From Balanoglossus misakiensis (taxonomy: Eukaryota > Hemichordata): 64,000 nt of DNA. Shown here piece after piece: positions 46,827-60,500 of this stretch (the first letter of the stretch is position 1; each line of letters starts with the position of its first letter). Below the pieces are notes generated by a model. The model was not told where the DNA came from. It did no database searches and saw nothing but the letters and a program-made list of their open reading frames with translations. Location: contig CM082597.2 of the NCBI GenBank assembly GCA_040954595.2, positions 4,712,001-4,776,000 on the forward strand, in the 5' to 3' direction. A program made the translations under genes and the position numbers.

Positions 46827-49664
46827 TTAGGGCGCCGCCTGTAATGAGTATGTTGTTTTGTTAAATGCTGTTCTCTCGTCCACGACGAAGGACGCCCAGT
46901 TAGAATGGTCGCTGGACACAAACACGTCTGCTTCTGTCGCAAGAGAAAGAAACAATAAGTTTCAGTTAGTCCGTTAGTATAACGTTACTCCGAAGTGTAT
47001 ATGGTAGAGTCTGTCTGTCTGCAGGCATGAATCTCTGGACCTACCATAGTCGACATTGCAGTACTACGAAGGTAATGCATGATATAAAAGTGGCAAGTTC
47101 AACCTTTTGACCTTTGATACAGTTTGTCGAACAGAAACATTGTTGATAAGGATCATGGATGGAGACACTTGTGTACAAATGAAGGTAAACACGTGTATCA
47201 TATCAATTTTCAGTTAATTTTAATTATGAAAGTTCATGGAGAGTTCTTAACCATGAACATGACGCAACATGAGGACTATATACGTTTACAGTAACCCAGT
47301 ATGTGGGGAAAGTGATGATAAGTGGTACATATGGAAAGCAATTTCCAGTTCAATATTGTCTACATTTACATCTGAAAGGCACAAACCCAGAACAAATCTA
47401 CTGAATGGAATTAAATCAGGTCATATATCTCGAACACATTACACGGCGAATTGACAATCGACTCATACTCACGAAAAGCAATTTCCTGTTCCAATAGTGA
47501 CCACAAGTATTTCTCTTTGTCGAATCTGCTGTTTTGCAGAAAAGCTATTGCGATGGCATTACGATAGGAAAACATGTGTGGAATGACTTCCCGAAGGGCT
47601 ATTTCTACTTCCTATAGGATTTAAGCACAAAGTATAATGTAAGACAAGCAATGAAAACACTACACCTATTGAAAAGATAAATTATACCCACAGGCAAGAG
47701 TAATTTCCTTATGCTAAAACAAACTTATTTAACAGCTGCAAAGTTAACTCAGATCGACATCTAGATAAGGATGTTACGATTTACTTGAATTATTAGAGAC
47801 AGATTATGACAAGATTCTACGCTGATGCAAACACTTTAACACTACCGCATGTGTTTTAGTCTTATTCAAATCTGCCAGGCACTTCCCTCAAATCTTAATA
47901 CACCAACATTTTGCTTGTGGTAAAATAACCACTTGTAACAATGAAAATGCTGTGCAATATGTATGTTGCAATCAATGCAACAACTAGGCAAATGATGCAT
48001 GCAATGCCTTACCGTATTTAAAAACGAGGGATGTACGACGTATGCGACCTCTATATTGTGACGTTTCATAAATTTGGATATGGCTTGTGAAACGTCCTTC
48101 CTGCATCAAGAACAGTCGAGGTAACAATATTATCAGCAGGCAATTTTGACGGATTTACGAGAATATAACTAAATTCGGTACACCAAATCTTCTAATCCCC
48201 AAATATCATTAGGACGAATATGCAAAGTTACGTCCCACATTGCAAGGAAAGTACGACTCTATGACCAAACTTAAGGAAAATTCTGCCCTATACCCATGAT
48301 ATTTTACTGGTTTGTGTATGCAATTTATTTTTCATTGTCATGTGACTTACAATTCCAATCCTGTGGGGTGCCACTCAAATGCAATGTAATTTCCATAATT
48401 TCTGACGTAATCTATGATGCCCTGTGCCGTTTTCCTAATGTACAGCGGCCTAGTCAGGTGCTGATTGATTAGTGTTAAAAGTTTTGGCTGCAAACTCTCG
48501 GGTATTTCAGCCGCAATCATGTGGGTTATCTCGCCCGGTTTGTACATACACAGACAAGACTCCCCGTCGGCAGCTTTGTAGCGCGACTCGACCTCTTCAA
48601 ACGACCTGGAAATGGCGGTAAGCGCTGGAACCTCGATGTGGCACTTCTGCATCATGTGCAGCCGGGATTGGTTGAAATCCCTCTCGTACCCATCATGCCT
48701 GATGACGTGCGGTTCCGCCAGCAGCTTAGCAACCCCACGACACTGCTCCCGAAAGTAGTGCGGCGACACCAGCGTAATGATCTGCCCGAGCCTCTCGACG
48801 TCAAACGTTTCATTGAAATCCCACCAGAACTGCTCGTCCCCGCTTTCCTTGTAGTAGAAATTAGCGAAGGGGGTGGTGACGATGGCGCGTTTGTGATATA
48901 GGGCGTAAAGGACGCCCGCTTTGAAACTTCGGTGACGGGCGCTCGGGCCGCCAATGATAAACTGAGGCATCACCAACAACATTCTCTTCTCTGGCATCCA
49001 TAGTCTATTGAAAAGTCTACCCACACCCGTCTGGTATTCATATTCCTTAAGAAAAACAAAGGGAAATTAAAATTTTCGACCAGTAAAGCCTGTTTGTGGT
49101 GACCTCACCGCACAATTACATACACAGCCGTGTATACTCGCGGTGAATCGATAATTGCGCAATGGCGACTTGCGCAAGGATACCATCTGCCACTTGCTAT
49201 GTGATGTGGCCAATTCCGCTAGATGGCACAGATGTGTACATTCAATGTCAAAGGTCATAAGTGTCTGCAATATGCATATATATTTAACGGCTTTGTTATC
49301 CTGGTTGGTATTGTATTCAGCTGTACGAGACACAAGGTTACAATGTAGCTATATACTATGCGAATGTGACTACATCATTAGAACTATGTTAAAAAAGATA
49401 CAGTTTAACTGAATTTTTCTTTTGTGTGGCAATTGGCAATACTTTACCCATAGAAAGTAAGTGAGAACATACCTCTGGGGAGGTGACGTTTGTTTTGGGC
49501 GGAGGCATAGTCCAGTCGTACGGATCGATGTGGTATTCTCGTCTGCGTGTTTCCGGTTGAACAAACTGTTGCAAGACCTGCAAAGCTACCGACAGCAAAC
49601 TGATTCCCAGTACACAAAGCACGACGTACTTGCCAAACCTACAGACCGCTTTTGGAATAATCAT
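46827..49664 (-). CDS. Divergent POFUT-like protein, type II membrane (array copy 3)
   Basis: Exons in transcript order: 49664-49473, 49045-48351, 48100-48013, 47611-47473, 46933-46827; 406 residues. The longer open frame upstream begins with TTG, so the ATG giving MIIPKAVCRFGKYVV is chosen; it runs into the membrane anchor VVLCVLGISLLSVALQVL. The stem is much shorter than in copies 1 and 2. The domain keeps GGPSARHRSFKAGVLYAL, KRAIVTTPF, VAYVVHPSF and VFVSSDHSNWASFVVDER. The key peptide HWRNRTGE has become EWHPTGLE, losing both the His and the Arg of the H.R motif. Exon 3 is 69 nt shorter, removing the CQM...CT segment. The enzyme is probably inactive or of changed function. Exon phases are the same as in copies 1 and 2, so common descent is secure. 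Confidence 0.8.
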
Positions 49665-52180
49665 GCTTCGCCTAACGCCGTTGCAAGGAATTGTATCTTT
49701 GAAACCAGACGCCACTTCCGGGAAAAAAACAAGAAAACGGTTACAAGGCTTGGGTTTCTGGTTACTGTACAATTAATTCACCATTCCACACGCTTGTATT
49801 CATAATGCGCAGTGATTTCTAGTGGAACGGTTAACCGCAGCTGGCACGATTGTGTGCGACAATTCTAATCTTTATAAACATGTAACATGTGTTTGATATA
49901 AGTGACACGCATGCACAGGCATCTGGATAGCCGTCGCCATATTATAATTAATGGTAGAATCATTAGGCTCAAATAGAGTATGGATTCGAGATTTATTATA
50001 TTTTATACTACATGACGGCATGCATCCAGGTATGTAGGTGTGTATGTGGACAGGCGCCATGGATGCATGCACGCCCACAGGATAATGGACATGAATGTGA
50101 TGTTCTTGCTTTTAGGTGCGCCCGTGGGAACTACCACCGGGCATGGTCTTTGTAGTCTTAAATGTTACCACTCCCGAGGTGCACGTGACTCTTAACAGAC
50201 AGGGGTGGGGACAGAGCATAGGAGAGAGTAAGGGAAAGAGAGAGACCGGAAAAAACAAGTGAAATATTTTTGTTTTTGGGAGAGGGCGATGTACCTGCAG
50301 TAGACAATCGTTACCTTTAAAATTGTTATAGTGGAATTAGTGTGGAATTACATACGCATTATTTCGTTGTGTGAGACGGAACTTGCAGTAGATGAAACAA
50401 GACCGAGCATCTACTACAAATGTTAATGATAATAATAGCCATGATCTTCAAAATTGAAGTCATGTTCCACATTAAATTTAAATATAACTTATGCATTAAA
50501 TTTAAATATAACTTATACATATGCATAGGGTCTGTACCTGTGCTAATTCTTACAGTACAAAGCCTATCATGGTAAATTCAAAAGAAAAGTACTACATGTA
50601 GTAATTTTCATGTTTCTCTCACTAAGAAAGTCGCCTTAAATTGAATAAAACTGGATATAGAATTGAATGTTAGTCTTTTGGATACTCTCTATACATCTAC
50701 AGCGAATACTGATTTCGGGAAGCCATGCGAAAATAAATTATACTGACGTAACACATGGTGCCGTGATAATTTGCATGACATAGCTGTCGCCAATCCTGTT
50801 TTACAACCAACAAAACGCCAATCAAAATGACGGTATTTTCTTATTATCACTGTTGCTTATCAAGCGCAGCCTGGCCATATCAATGCCTCTGTCGTAAAAA
50901 TATGCTGCGTATCTTGAAACGCACTCGTTAAATCACCCGTTTCGTCTGAGAAAAGGATTAATCATCTCGGGGCCTTTCATTACATTTTAGTATGTCCACA
51001 CCTGGCGTGCAGGTATTAAACTGGGACAGGTACAATCCATCATAGAATCCTCGCTCTGTCGAAGCAGACTGCGTATTATTGTCTATAAAAGAAAACGAGC
51101 GTGAAATGAGTGTTGTTTTGTTCTACAACTAACAAGACTGCCTCGTCGTGTTTCTCTGATTATTAAAGCCACTAGCAAGGACGCTATCGAACAACAAGTG
51201 CGTATGTAATATGGATTAGTGTTGCTGCTTAAAAAGTGCAGGCACTGTTCACGTCCATCTCGCTAAAAGTACACGGTCACCTCCAATTTACATATGTCCA
51301 TATATGACTAAATGGCGTACCTGTACCCGTATGAGTGTGCCATCAACTGAAAATCTCACTTTGCCATGGTAACTGTAGCTAAATTTCATAGGTACCGTAT
51401 ACTTCTGAAGGTAACATCAACGCAATGCGTCTGAAAATTGTTTTTATCCCTCCAGTCAATCAGTACGAAAGTCAACTCTTCCAAGAATGTACAATCCCAC
51501 TGGTTGAAGTACGTCCAGCGAACAATGCCAGCGCTTAGCTGGAAGCATTCACGAAGACTACACGAAACCATTCGACAGAACAGTCCCTAGGGAAACACAA
51601 CTGCCAACTGGTTACCAATTAAGCCGGGCAGGATCATACCGATGCACAGAAAGCACTTCAAGCTATATTATTTCGAATTTTAATAATTCAAACCATCCTC
51701 ACGTTCTGCGTGTTCAACGCTTGAGTAACTCCGTTAGGTACAAAACAGTGGAGTTACGTACAACACATAGTCGATACTCATGTCCTTGGTACACCGGAAA
51801 CTTAATCGACGCCACCCCTCAACTACACCTACGACATTTTGAAGACTAACAATGACGATATATTGTTATTCCTAACAGACATTGGGAAAATTGACGTAGC
51901 AGAGAAATTCCCATCAAATACATACTGTTATAATACCCATTCAAGTATTCTTTCATATAACGGACTGACTCCTAATCTAAGAGAACCATATTTTTGCATA
52001 CATAATGGTGATCCCCCACCCACCCATTAGGATACATGTTTTCCGTTATAGGGACTAAAAGTCATGTGTCATATGCAGTATGTTGTAATTCACGGCTGAA
52101 TACTTTACGTGCAGAACTTGAAAGAAACGCGAGTAATCATCGTCATTGCTCTGTTGCCTCGAGTGACCTACTGAGGTATG
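49665..52180. other. Intergenic DNA upstream of the POFUT-like array
   Basis: No exon with coding character on either strand. Contains a 24-base tandem repeat at 50471-50518 (ATTAAATTTAAATATAACTT unit, two copies). Confidence 0.55.
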
Positions 52181-52199
52181 TGCTGCTAGATGATTTGTC

Positions 52200-52480
52200 T
52201 GTTGCTTTAATGTGACACCCGCAACGCGCACCAGGACCGGTGTCCTAGTGCGAAGACGCCGTCTGAGTGTAACGCCCCCGGGGCCAACGGCTGCTATTTG
52301 ATTGGGTCCCAGAGATGCTGTCCGTGATCATCTTCGTGGGTTCGTGACTGTTCCAGCGTAGCCGATCGGGAGACTGGAAAGTCCGTTCTTGACGTCACGT
52401 TTTGTTATTCAGTCTGTCTCATTGTGAGGAGCTCTTGCCTTTATTCACCGGGTGTAATCTTTCACGCGTCGAGTGGGCCC
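52200..52480. promoter_or_regulatory. GC-richer island with a CRE-type palindrome, candidate promoter
   Basis: CpG-rich for this window (CGCAACGCGCACC, CGAAGACGCCGTC, CGCCCCCGGGG) in otherwise AT-rich DNA, with TGACGTCA at 52390-52397. It could be the 5' end of a gene whose exons lie beyond what I can recognise. No downstream exon could be supported on either strand. Confidence 0.3.
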
Positions 52481-52753
52481 TGAATTTGCATCAAAAGGCA
52501 AACACAGTTCACCAAAGGTTTAAGCGTGTAAAAGGTTAACTTGTCCTTTGACAAGGAAAACTTGGTGAGAAGTTAAAAGTTAAAGTCTGTAATTCTCAAT
52601 GGAGAAAAGAGTACATTAACTTTCCGGGATGTCTGACAAGTTAAGCACACCAATAGCACAATGTCATCATAGACGACATCTTGATAGAAACGACACAAGA
52701 CAGAATATGCTCACAATTTTACATACAAAGCAAGGCCAACCTACCAACCATCC

Positions 52754-52842
52754 TACGCACCTTCCTACCTACCTACCTACCTACCAACTCATCAACCATC
52801 AAACCAGCCGACAAGCCAACTGCCTACCTACCCACCCATCCC
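52754..52842. repeat. (CTAC)n-type microsatellite
   Basis: CTAC/CAAC-rich tract, purest at about 52766-52784. Confidence 0.8.
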
Positions 52843-53951
52843 TCTGTCCTTCTGGCTGTATGTGTATTTCTGTCTGCATGTCTTTGTCAGATCGATATCC
52901 CTCATATATATTTGACTATGTAATACAAGGCTGCCCATCTACATGTAACCAGCCTGGGGGAACATGTGTTCTGTAAGGCAGAGATTCAACAGCCGATTGT
53001 ATATATTGTCATAGTATATGCCAAAGGTGATATATATTGAATGTAATGTTACATCTGAAAAGTGAGATTCTTGACACGCAATAGATATGGTATTCTTGCA
53101 GATTTCCTACTAGCAACCAGACCAGAACATACCAGAACTTTCATTGAAGTATCATGTGGCTTCTACAATATTTAAGATATACATTTGTTCTGTTCAAGAT
53201 GTAAAGGAATACTTGCAAAGAGAAAACTTGAGGCAATTTACATATGCTGGCTGGCGATTTTGTGAGCATTGATTGATAGTAAACTGGGAAATTGGATGGT
53301 GTAAGGGAATAAAGACTGCTTTCAGCGTTTGATGCGAAATCGCTATGTTCATTTCATCATTTCATCTCCAGAGAATTGAATTCAAAATCTGTAACAAATG
53401 TATATGAAAAGATGAAAGATAGTTCCTTATTCACATATGTGGATACCTCCTACGTGACTGCTTGCGTGTTAACGCTCACATATTGATTTACACGACCCAT
53501 GTCCTTTAAGGCAGAATATGCATGATGAGAACGTTATAGCTGTGTGTGGCTTTGGGAAAGGCATATGGCCTGATATAGTATCGGATCCTCTACGACGTCT
53601 GGCTTTACCGTATCGCACTCTCATGCTTCATGCCACTTACGAAATTGCATTTCTTGAGTTTCCTAATGTAATGGACAGCACGCCTACACAAGCCATACAA
53701 TATGGAAACGATAAAAAACATAAAAGGGAATCTTTAAAAGTTAATGAGTAAGCGGAAATGTTGCATGGTCGCGAATTACATTTTCAAGGAAATGGCAAAA
53801 ATGTCCTCAAGTACAATAATTCTTTTCTCCGAATACTTTCATGCATGCAATTGATCCAGATATACGGAGAACTGGGGCACGCAAAACGACATATCCTCAT
53901 TAACATCGGCTGTTTGGATGGTTCCATAGTTTACATGTTTGATTATGTAAG

Positions 53952-54008
53952 TAATTAAATAAATAGATAAAGAAACGAATGAATGAATAAATAAATAACT
54001 AACTAAAT
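53952..54008. repeat. (TAAA)n/(GAAT)n low-complexity tract
   Basis: Interrupted tetranucleotide repeats AATA, AATG and AACT. Confidence 0.8.
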
Positions 54009-54181
54009 GAAGAGTTATTTTCCGCAACCTCAGCTCCCGAGGTAACAGTTCTTATGTCATGATTTGTGTTTTGTTATCCAAAGGCTTCTATGAATTAAAG
54101 AAATACAATTGACCATGAATGTACTGATAAATATGCTGAATGTCTATTTGATTAAGAGGATAAGATAACCTCTGAGTTTTC

Positions 54182-54532
54182 TTACTTAGAAATACAGGCC
54201 ACATGTTTTTGCAACAATGACAATGTACAAGAAATATTTCCTGTGTTCTGCAGTCGACATTTCTTGTAGGATCTTGTGATGGACCAAGCTACCGGTACAG
54301 GTGAAGGTTTATTCCTAGTCTTTGATTTTGATGCTGACTGATCTGATAGAGATTTGTACCTTTTTGAAACTACACCCTCAGCCAACTTCTGCTGTTTCAC
54401 TGCCTCCATATTCAGTTCTATGCTGTTGATTTTTACTTTGACCCTTTCTTCAACTCGAATCACTGCATCGATAACATCTGATCTGCCCTGTCTTGGAGAG
54501 AGAAAGCCCGCTGCCTGCCGCCGGCGATTCAC
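54182..54532 (-). other. Possible isolated exon or gene remnant, product not recognised
   Basis: Minus-strand open frame of about 116 codons with more coding-like composition than its neighbours: a helical charged stretch (VEERVKVKINSIELNMEAVK), a Ser/Lys-rich linker, then YKKCRLQNTGNISC and a terminal HVACISK. No start context, clear splice partners or known motif could be supported. It may be part of a gene with distant exons, a decayed retrocopy, or chance. Confidence 0.25.
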
Positions 54533-57500
54533 GACATGTCACTCTGCGGGTTATTGGGGTTAATTATCAAAAAGTGCAAAACAGTCCCTGTATTACTGAT
54601 ACCCAAGTTATTTAATGTTTGATCAGGAAACACCGTGATAATGAACAATATTTTACCTGAAGCAGGGGATAGCTTACAAGGCAGGTAGGATTATCGTTTC
54701 ATTCGTATGACGCAGATGGAATACTGTAAACACATCTTTGAGAAAAATAACTACATTTCTCGTATAAATTGTGATTGATATCCATTGATGTAATTACTAC
54801 GTGACTCTTAATCTGCAATAATGGCCTTGTGTGCACCACGTACACTTTTTAAAGTGCAACACAATCTCAGCTCCTGAGGCTGAATGTATGAGAAAACATG
54901 TTTAGTATAGTGATTTTGCTGGCTTCGCCATTGAGAACTTGTGAAGCTGCATTGATGTTTTGAAAGTGACAGATAACTTCACTGGTAGGTATAGCTGGGA
55001 TTGCTGACTGGAATCACATGCGGTCACCGTGTGGTTTGCTGTAGGGCACCAATGACGATTTTGTCTCAGCATCCATGCTGACCGTTTTCAATGCAAGTCT
55101 CTAAACTTTTTAGAGTGACAACGCCCAGAAGACGCGCCACCAGCAGGATACCCTGACCACTTCCTCACGCACACTTGAAAGCACATGCAGATAGTGGTGC
55201 GACCATATTTGTCAATGTGACTGAGAATGTCACGTGAAAATGGAGCAGTTGGTTTCTCTACTTAAATTACACAATTCAATCATTTATCACATACATGAGT
55301 TAATACATGACAGCTACAGCCGATACCATATCACTCAAACAAAGCAGATGTCAGAAACTGTGTCAAATTTCTCATTGACAAGAAGGGAATTAGCTTGATA
55401 CTTCTTTGAAACGTGTTTAATCTGTTTGGAATGACGAATTGGATAATCACCATACCCACCGAACAATTTAATATCATAATGGCATAAAATATTAAAACCG
55501 GGAAGGCTCATTCATTACGTGATCACATGCATTCAGTTGTGATAATTTATCCTTGGACAGAATGTCCACAAGAATTCAAGTTGTGATGGCATATATTGAA
55601 GATGAAATTTATTTATTCCTTTGATAATGGCAACACAACAAGCCTTTTAGGTGGAAAAGTCAAATAGGGTTTCACTTAAAGTATATCCTTTAAAAGGAGT
55701 CTAAATAATATCATCAAGCAAATGTATGGAAAGCTATGACTGATTTAAGTGGGCTAAGCATGGATCAATCACAAGCCTTGAAGTCCCATTGCCTAAAACT
55801 TTGGGTGATTTTTCACTCTAACTTTTGTTGAATCAAATGTTCATGTGGTTTCTCCTTTACCACTGCTGTGAGCTAAAGTATTACATGTTGTGCTTGTATA
55901 CAGAATCAAGCGTTACAACTAATACAGCTGTAATACCGGCCCATTCAATTTGGATTTTTTTGACAAATGGGAGCGATATAGTTGAACGCTCTTAACGACA
56001 CTAACTATCACAAATGAATCATTAACGAACGCGATTTCACATCCGATGAAAGAAGTAACAGATGCCTGTATGACTGAAGTGAAAACTGCTCAAAAGAAAT
56101 ATTTTTTGAAAGGTATGTTTCGTAGTCTTAATGTACATGTGTGAAATCTTGAGACTAATGATTTTGGTTTTTCAAATAAATGTTCTAAGTATTTTAGTTT
56201 GCCTCGGGCCATGTCCTTATATTCGTGATCACATGTGATATGCGAAAACAGTTATCGTAAGAGTAATGTATCGACTATATGTAAAGGAAGAAAAAAAACT
56301 TGAAAAAGTATATCGTGTAATCTAACTGCACGTGTATGATATCTCGAGACTAATGATTAAAGCGTTTGAAATGACTGTTTTTGTAAATGGTAAGTTTGCC
56401 TTGGGCCATGTCCTTTCTAAACGTATTCTAGTTGTCAGAAAATTTCGATCTATTCACCACAGATTTCTTTGGCGACGCGATGGTATTGTGGCGTTCTCTA
56501 TACACGCGGAGGGTCGTTGCTTGCGTTTGAATGCCGGCGATGGCTCTTCAGCGCTTGTTTACGCGGGTCTTTGTGTTGTTTGATTATTCATCTTGTTATG
56601 TGACACACGCCTCAGATCCCAATCAGTGGTGGTGGGTTCCAGCCTGATTTTCTTTTCACGCCTTTACAATCCCCTCTGATATTTCTCGTGTCCTCAAAGA
56701 GGTCTTTGAGGGTTACCCACTGCAAAATACAAAGCCTTGCCTGTGATTGGACCCTTTGATCAAGTGCGATTTCGATGCAAACCATCCAACCACTCACTCT
56801 TGGCGCTTACTGCACAACTGGAGCAGGCAGGAAACGCTAGGAAATGGGATTTCAGGCTCTATAAATCAAGAGATACACATACATGGGCAGGATGCCTGTG
56901 AATACATTCTTATACAAAGTGAATGAAACTTTATACATACTTGGCAGAATACACTTTCAGGTCATTGTGGCCACACTGGTCTATGCTCCAAAAGAACTGG
57001 CCACATCATATTTCACATGCACATGACCAGTTGCAAAGACAAAGTAATGCAGCACAGACAACAACAAAAAATACCACAAAGGAAAAAAAGCCCAGTCCGT
57101 GAATGACAGAGTATGGACCTCTGGCAAAACTTCCAAGAAGTGTAGTTTGTGTTTAACAAATGAATTTGTGTCCAGGTTGAATTCAATTTCTAGCAAAAGC
57201 AATGCCTTGTGTACACATATGGGTTGTCATGAACTATAACACAATTGCAACTATTATTTTGACAATAAGATATATATGCACCAATTGAACCTGAACGTAC
57301 ATTGACATTTTATAAATTGCTTATTTTCATCTCAAGTATTAGAATTGTGGGTGTTGTTTATTTAACAAAACTACTGCTAGATTGTAAATTGTTAAAGAAA
57401 TTTTGACAAAATGTTCAAGACCTTATTATCACACAAATTTGTTTTAATCTTGTTCTGTATAATAGCATGTGTTAGAGATACTCAAATGAGACACAGCATG

Positions 57501-60500
57501 CAGTTGGTACAAAAAGACAGTGAAAATAATACCCATGAGTTAAAGCTAATGGAGCTCTAATAATATGTAGCGCCATCAATTGGTGCAATCAGTCTTCTGG
57601 ACAGCATCACTGCCAGGATTGAAAACATCAATGATATATGTAGTCTAGATATCTTACCAAACAGGTATCTGTGCCATCTGAACCTATTCCTTGAGAACTG
57701 CTGCCAAATGTGACATTAAATTGGCTGACAAATCGCTCAAAGGATAGTCATGTCCATTCACTAAAATGCATATACTTTAGGGCAATTTGCTACACCGGGC
57801 ACTGAACAACTATGGTGTGAACTTACATTTAAATGGTAAAATCACACGAAAGCCGATATAGCAAACCTTTGGAGGGTCGATCTATGAGCGTAAATCCATC
57901 GGTCTCACAGTGCCATGGGACCCCCGGTGCATTTAGCTTCAGGAGCTGATATTTATTTCTTGAGGGGAGGATAACGTATGTTGGCCGTTGGGATTACTTC
58001 AGTAAGCGATCAGTCACGCTACAATCTCGTGCAATGCTGTTGTAAATAGTCATTAATGATGTATTCGATGATGTTCTTGATGGTATGTCTTTTTCAGCCA
58101 TGCATCTCAGAACATGAATAGGCACACTCTTCATGAAACAGACTGAGAAGGTTTTCCTGCAGTATGCTAGTTTAAGAGTGCCAATGCTGTGTGTTGTGAT
58201 GATTATGATTTTCTTCCAGCAAGAGAATGCCAGGGAGATGCTAAGACATTCACGACGCTGACATTTATCCAAACTGAAACAAATCCCATCTAATGAAGCG
58301 TAAATGTCGCTGAATACTACTGAGTATTGAGGTCTATTGGACAACTGACATGCACTTAGACAGGATACCAACAACTAGACAATAACAATCGAATCTTGCC
58401 AACTCCGTATCAATATTTCTACTCAAGAAATCAATTCCCAGCATGTTTCACCCAACCCATTCACACACAACTGTTTCGCATGATTGGGCAATGGAGGAGA
58501 TATTGACAACAGGCGACACTATAATTGATATTTTTACTTTCCAAAGCACCAGCGGTCGACCCCGGAGTGAAAACTCTTCAAAGGTGACGACCTGCGTTCA
58601 TTTCCAGGACACACACGGGCAGCGTCACTTTAAATCTAATTAGACAGGCCACTTTTGGAGCAATTCATCCATCGAGAAAGCAATCAAAAGGTGTGAACTG
58701 AGCATAGCGCTGCTCTTAGCCCTTCAGTCGTCTGGGAAATAACACGCTTTCGCAGAGTCATACAGCCATTAATCACTCTGCTGGCACTGTATCAGATATT
58801 GAAGTGGCATTGCGCACATCACACTGGATTCCTTGTGTGTTAATAATGACCAGGATATTCTACAATGAATGAAGGAAGGAACTTAATGAATGGATAAATG
58901 AATGAATGCATGTATGTACTTACATAAACATGTACTTCACTACTCAGAAGAACCTATTGGTGATGAAAGTTGCTAATGTAATTTGACAGTAGGAATTATC
59001 ATGTTTGAGTTCTAAAACATGGGCTGTATTGATTTACTTAACATAAGTATTAGCCAATACCAACTTTTCACAGATGTCAATGCATGTATATTTTGTAAAT
59101 GTCAAACCTTTCTTAATTGGATAGAGACTTGCAACACACAGCTAGCTAATGATCATGTATGCTCTTGAATTAAGCCTCAACACTGGCCCATTCACCAGAA
59201 ATGTCATATCCCCATTACTTGCTAAAATGGATATTCCGCCAATTTCAAGTTATCAAACTTCTTGAACCATTCACTTCTGAGACAATGGGAATGCAACTTT
59301 CTGACATGCTTTCCAACTAATACTACCTGTAAGGTCACATACATGGAACTTCGCCGTGCAATTCGTTCTGTTCATTGCAACATGCCTACTTTACTCAGGG
59401 GAAAGAGTACACGTCACCTCTTAATGCCAATTTATGTTTCCATATGGCATTAGACCTGACAAACACCGGAAGGTAATAACACTCTGAGATTACCTCATTT
59501 ATATATATCCTGTTTTCAACAAGACTTAGAAAGTCAATATATATTTCAATTTGTTTCCCTTTTTCGCGGAATAAGAAGATAACCACTCGCGGTTTCACTA
59601 TAAATAAACTGCCTTGATGTGATGAAAACAAGAACAACAGTCGTTGAGTACGAACGACCCTTGATAATCTTAAAACCTGGTGTATAAAACATTGATGCTT
59701 GGTTATATGCTCGAATGAGGCGTATGAGTTATTGATCAAACGTGTAATAGAAACTTTCTGGGCAACTTTGTTGGTTTCTTACAGATCAGATATGAAGACA
59801 ATGTATGTCTCAATTAAGTGACTGTGTCATGGTTGTGGTCAACATGTTGTCCTACATTATCCTGTACTATGGCTGCAATTATTTAACACATTTGTTAACA
59901 TTACCAAACAAAAGAAAGACTGTACTACAAAACACATGGAAGCGGCACAAAAACACACATAGAGAGTGGCATCATCATGAACTCAAAGATATGTGTGAAC
60001 ATGGCCTCCACACTTACAATGCCATACATTTGTTGATATTCGTACTGTTGTATTGTCACGCGAGAGCATGGGAAAGCAAGCAACTGCAATGGTGAAGTTC
60101 ATATCATTGCAGATAGTGTTTCTTGAGACAATTAAGACATAGATTAGCACGGATGCATAGGTTGAAAATGTCGGATATTGGCTTACGGCATTGGTCATAT
60201 TCGTGACATCAGGTAATAGGCTTTCTCAACAGAGAGGCAGGACAGGTGAGTTATTGAAGCTGATTCCCCTCGCACGATGCAATGCTAACTAGTTCTAAGG
60301 CGACCTTTGGGATACGGTCAAGGCTAGATGCATTTCATGCTGGCGGGTACGTATATGAAAATAATCAGTCCCCATGACATTTGTAGTCGATTTGCTGTCA
60401 TGATGTGCCGTGTTTGACATTAACTGATTTCGACCGAAGTCGGCTTGACATGCTTTTATGCAAATGAGGTAATTTATGTCATTGTTGTGAACGTCGTTCA

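Noticed and set aside
49665-49772. N-terminal extension of POFUT-like copy 3
   Set aside because: It begins with TTG, and the ATG at 49664 places the membrane anchor where copies 1 and 2 have it.
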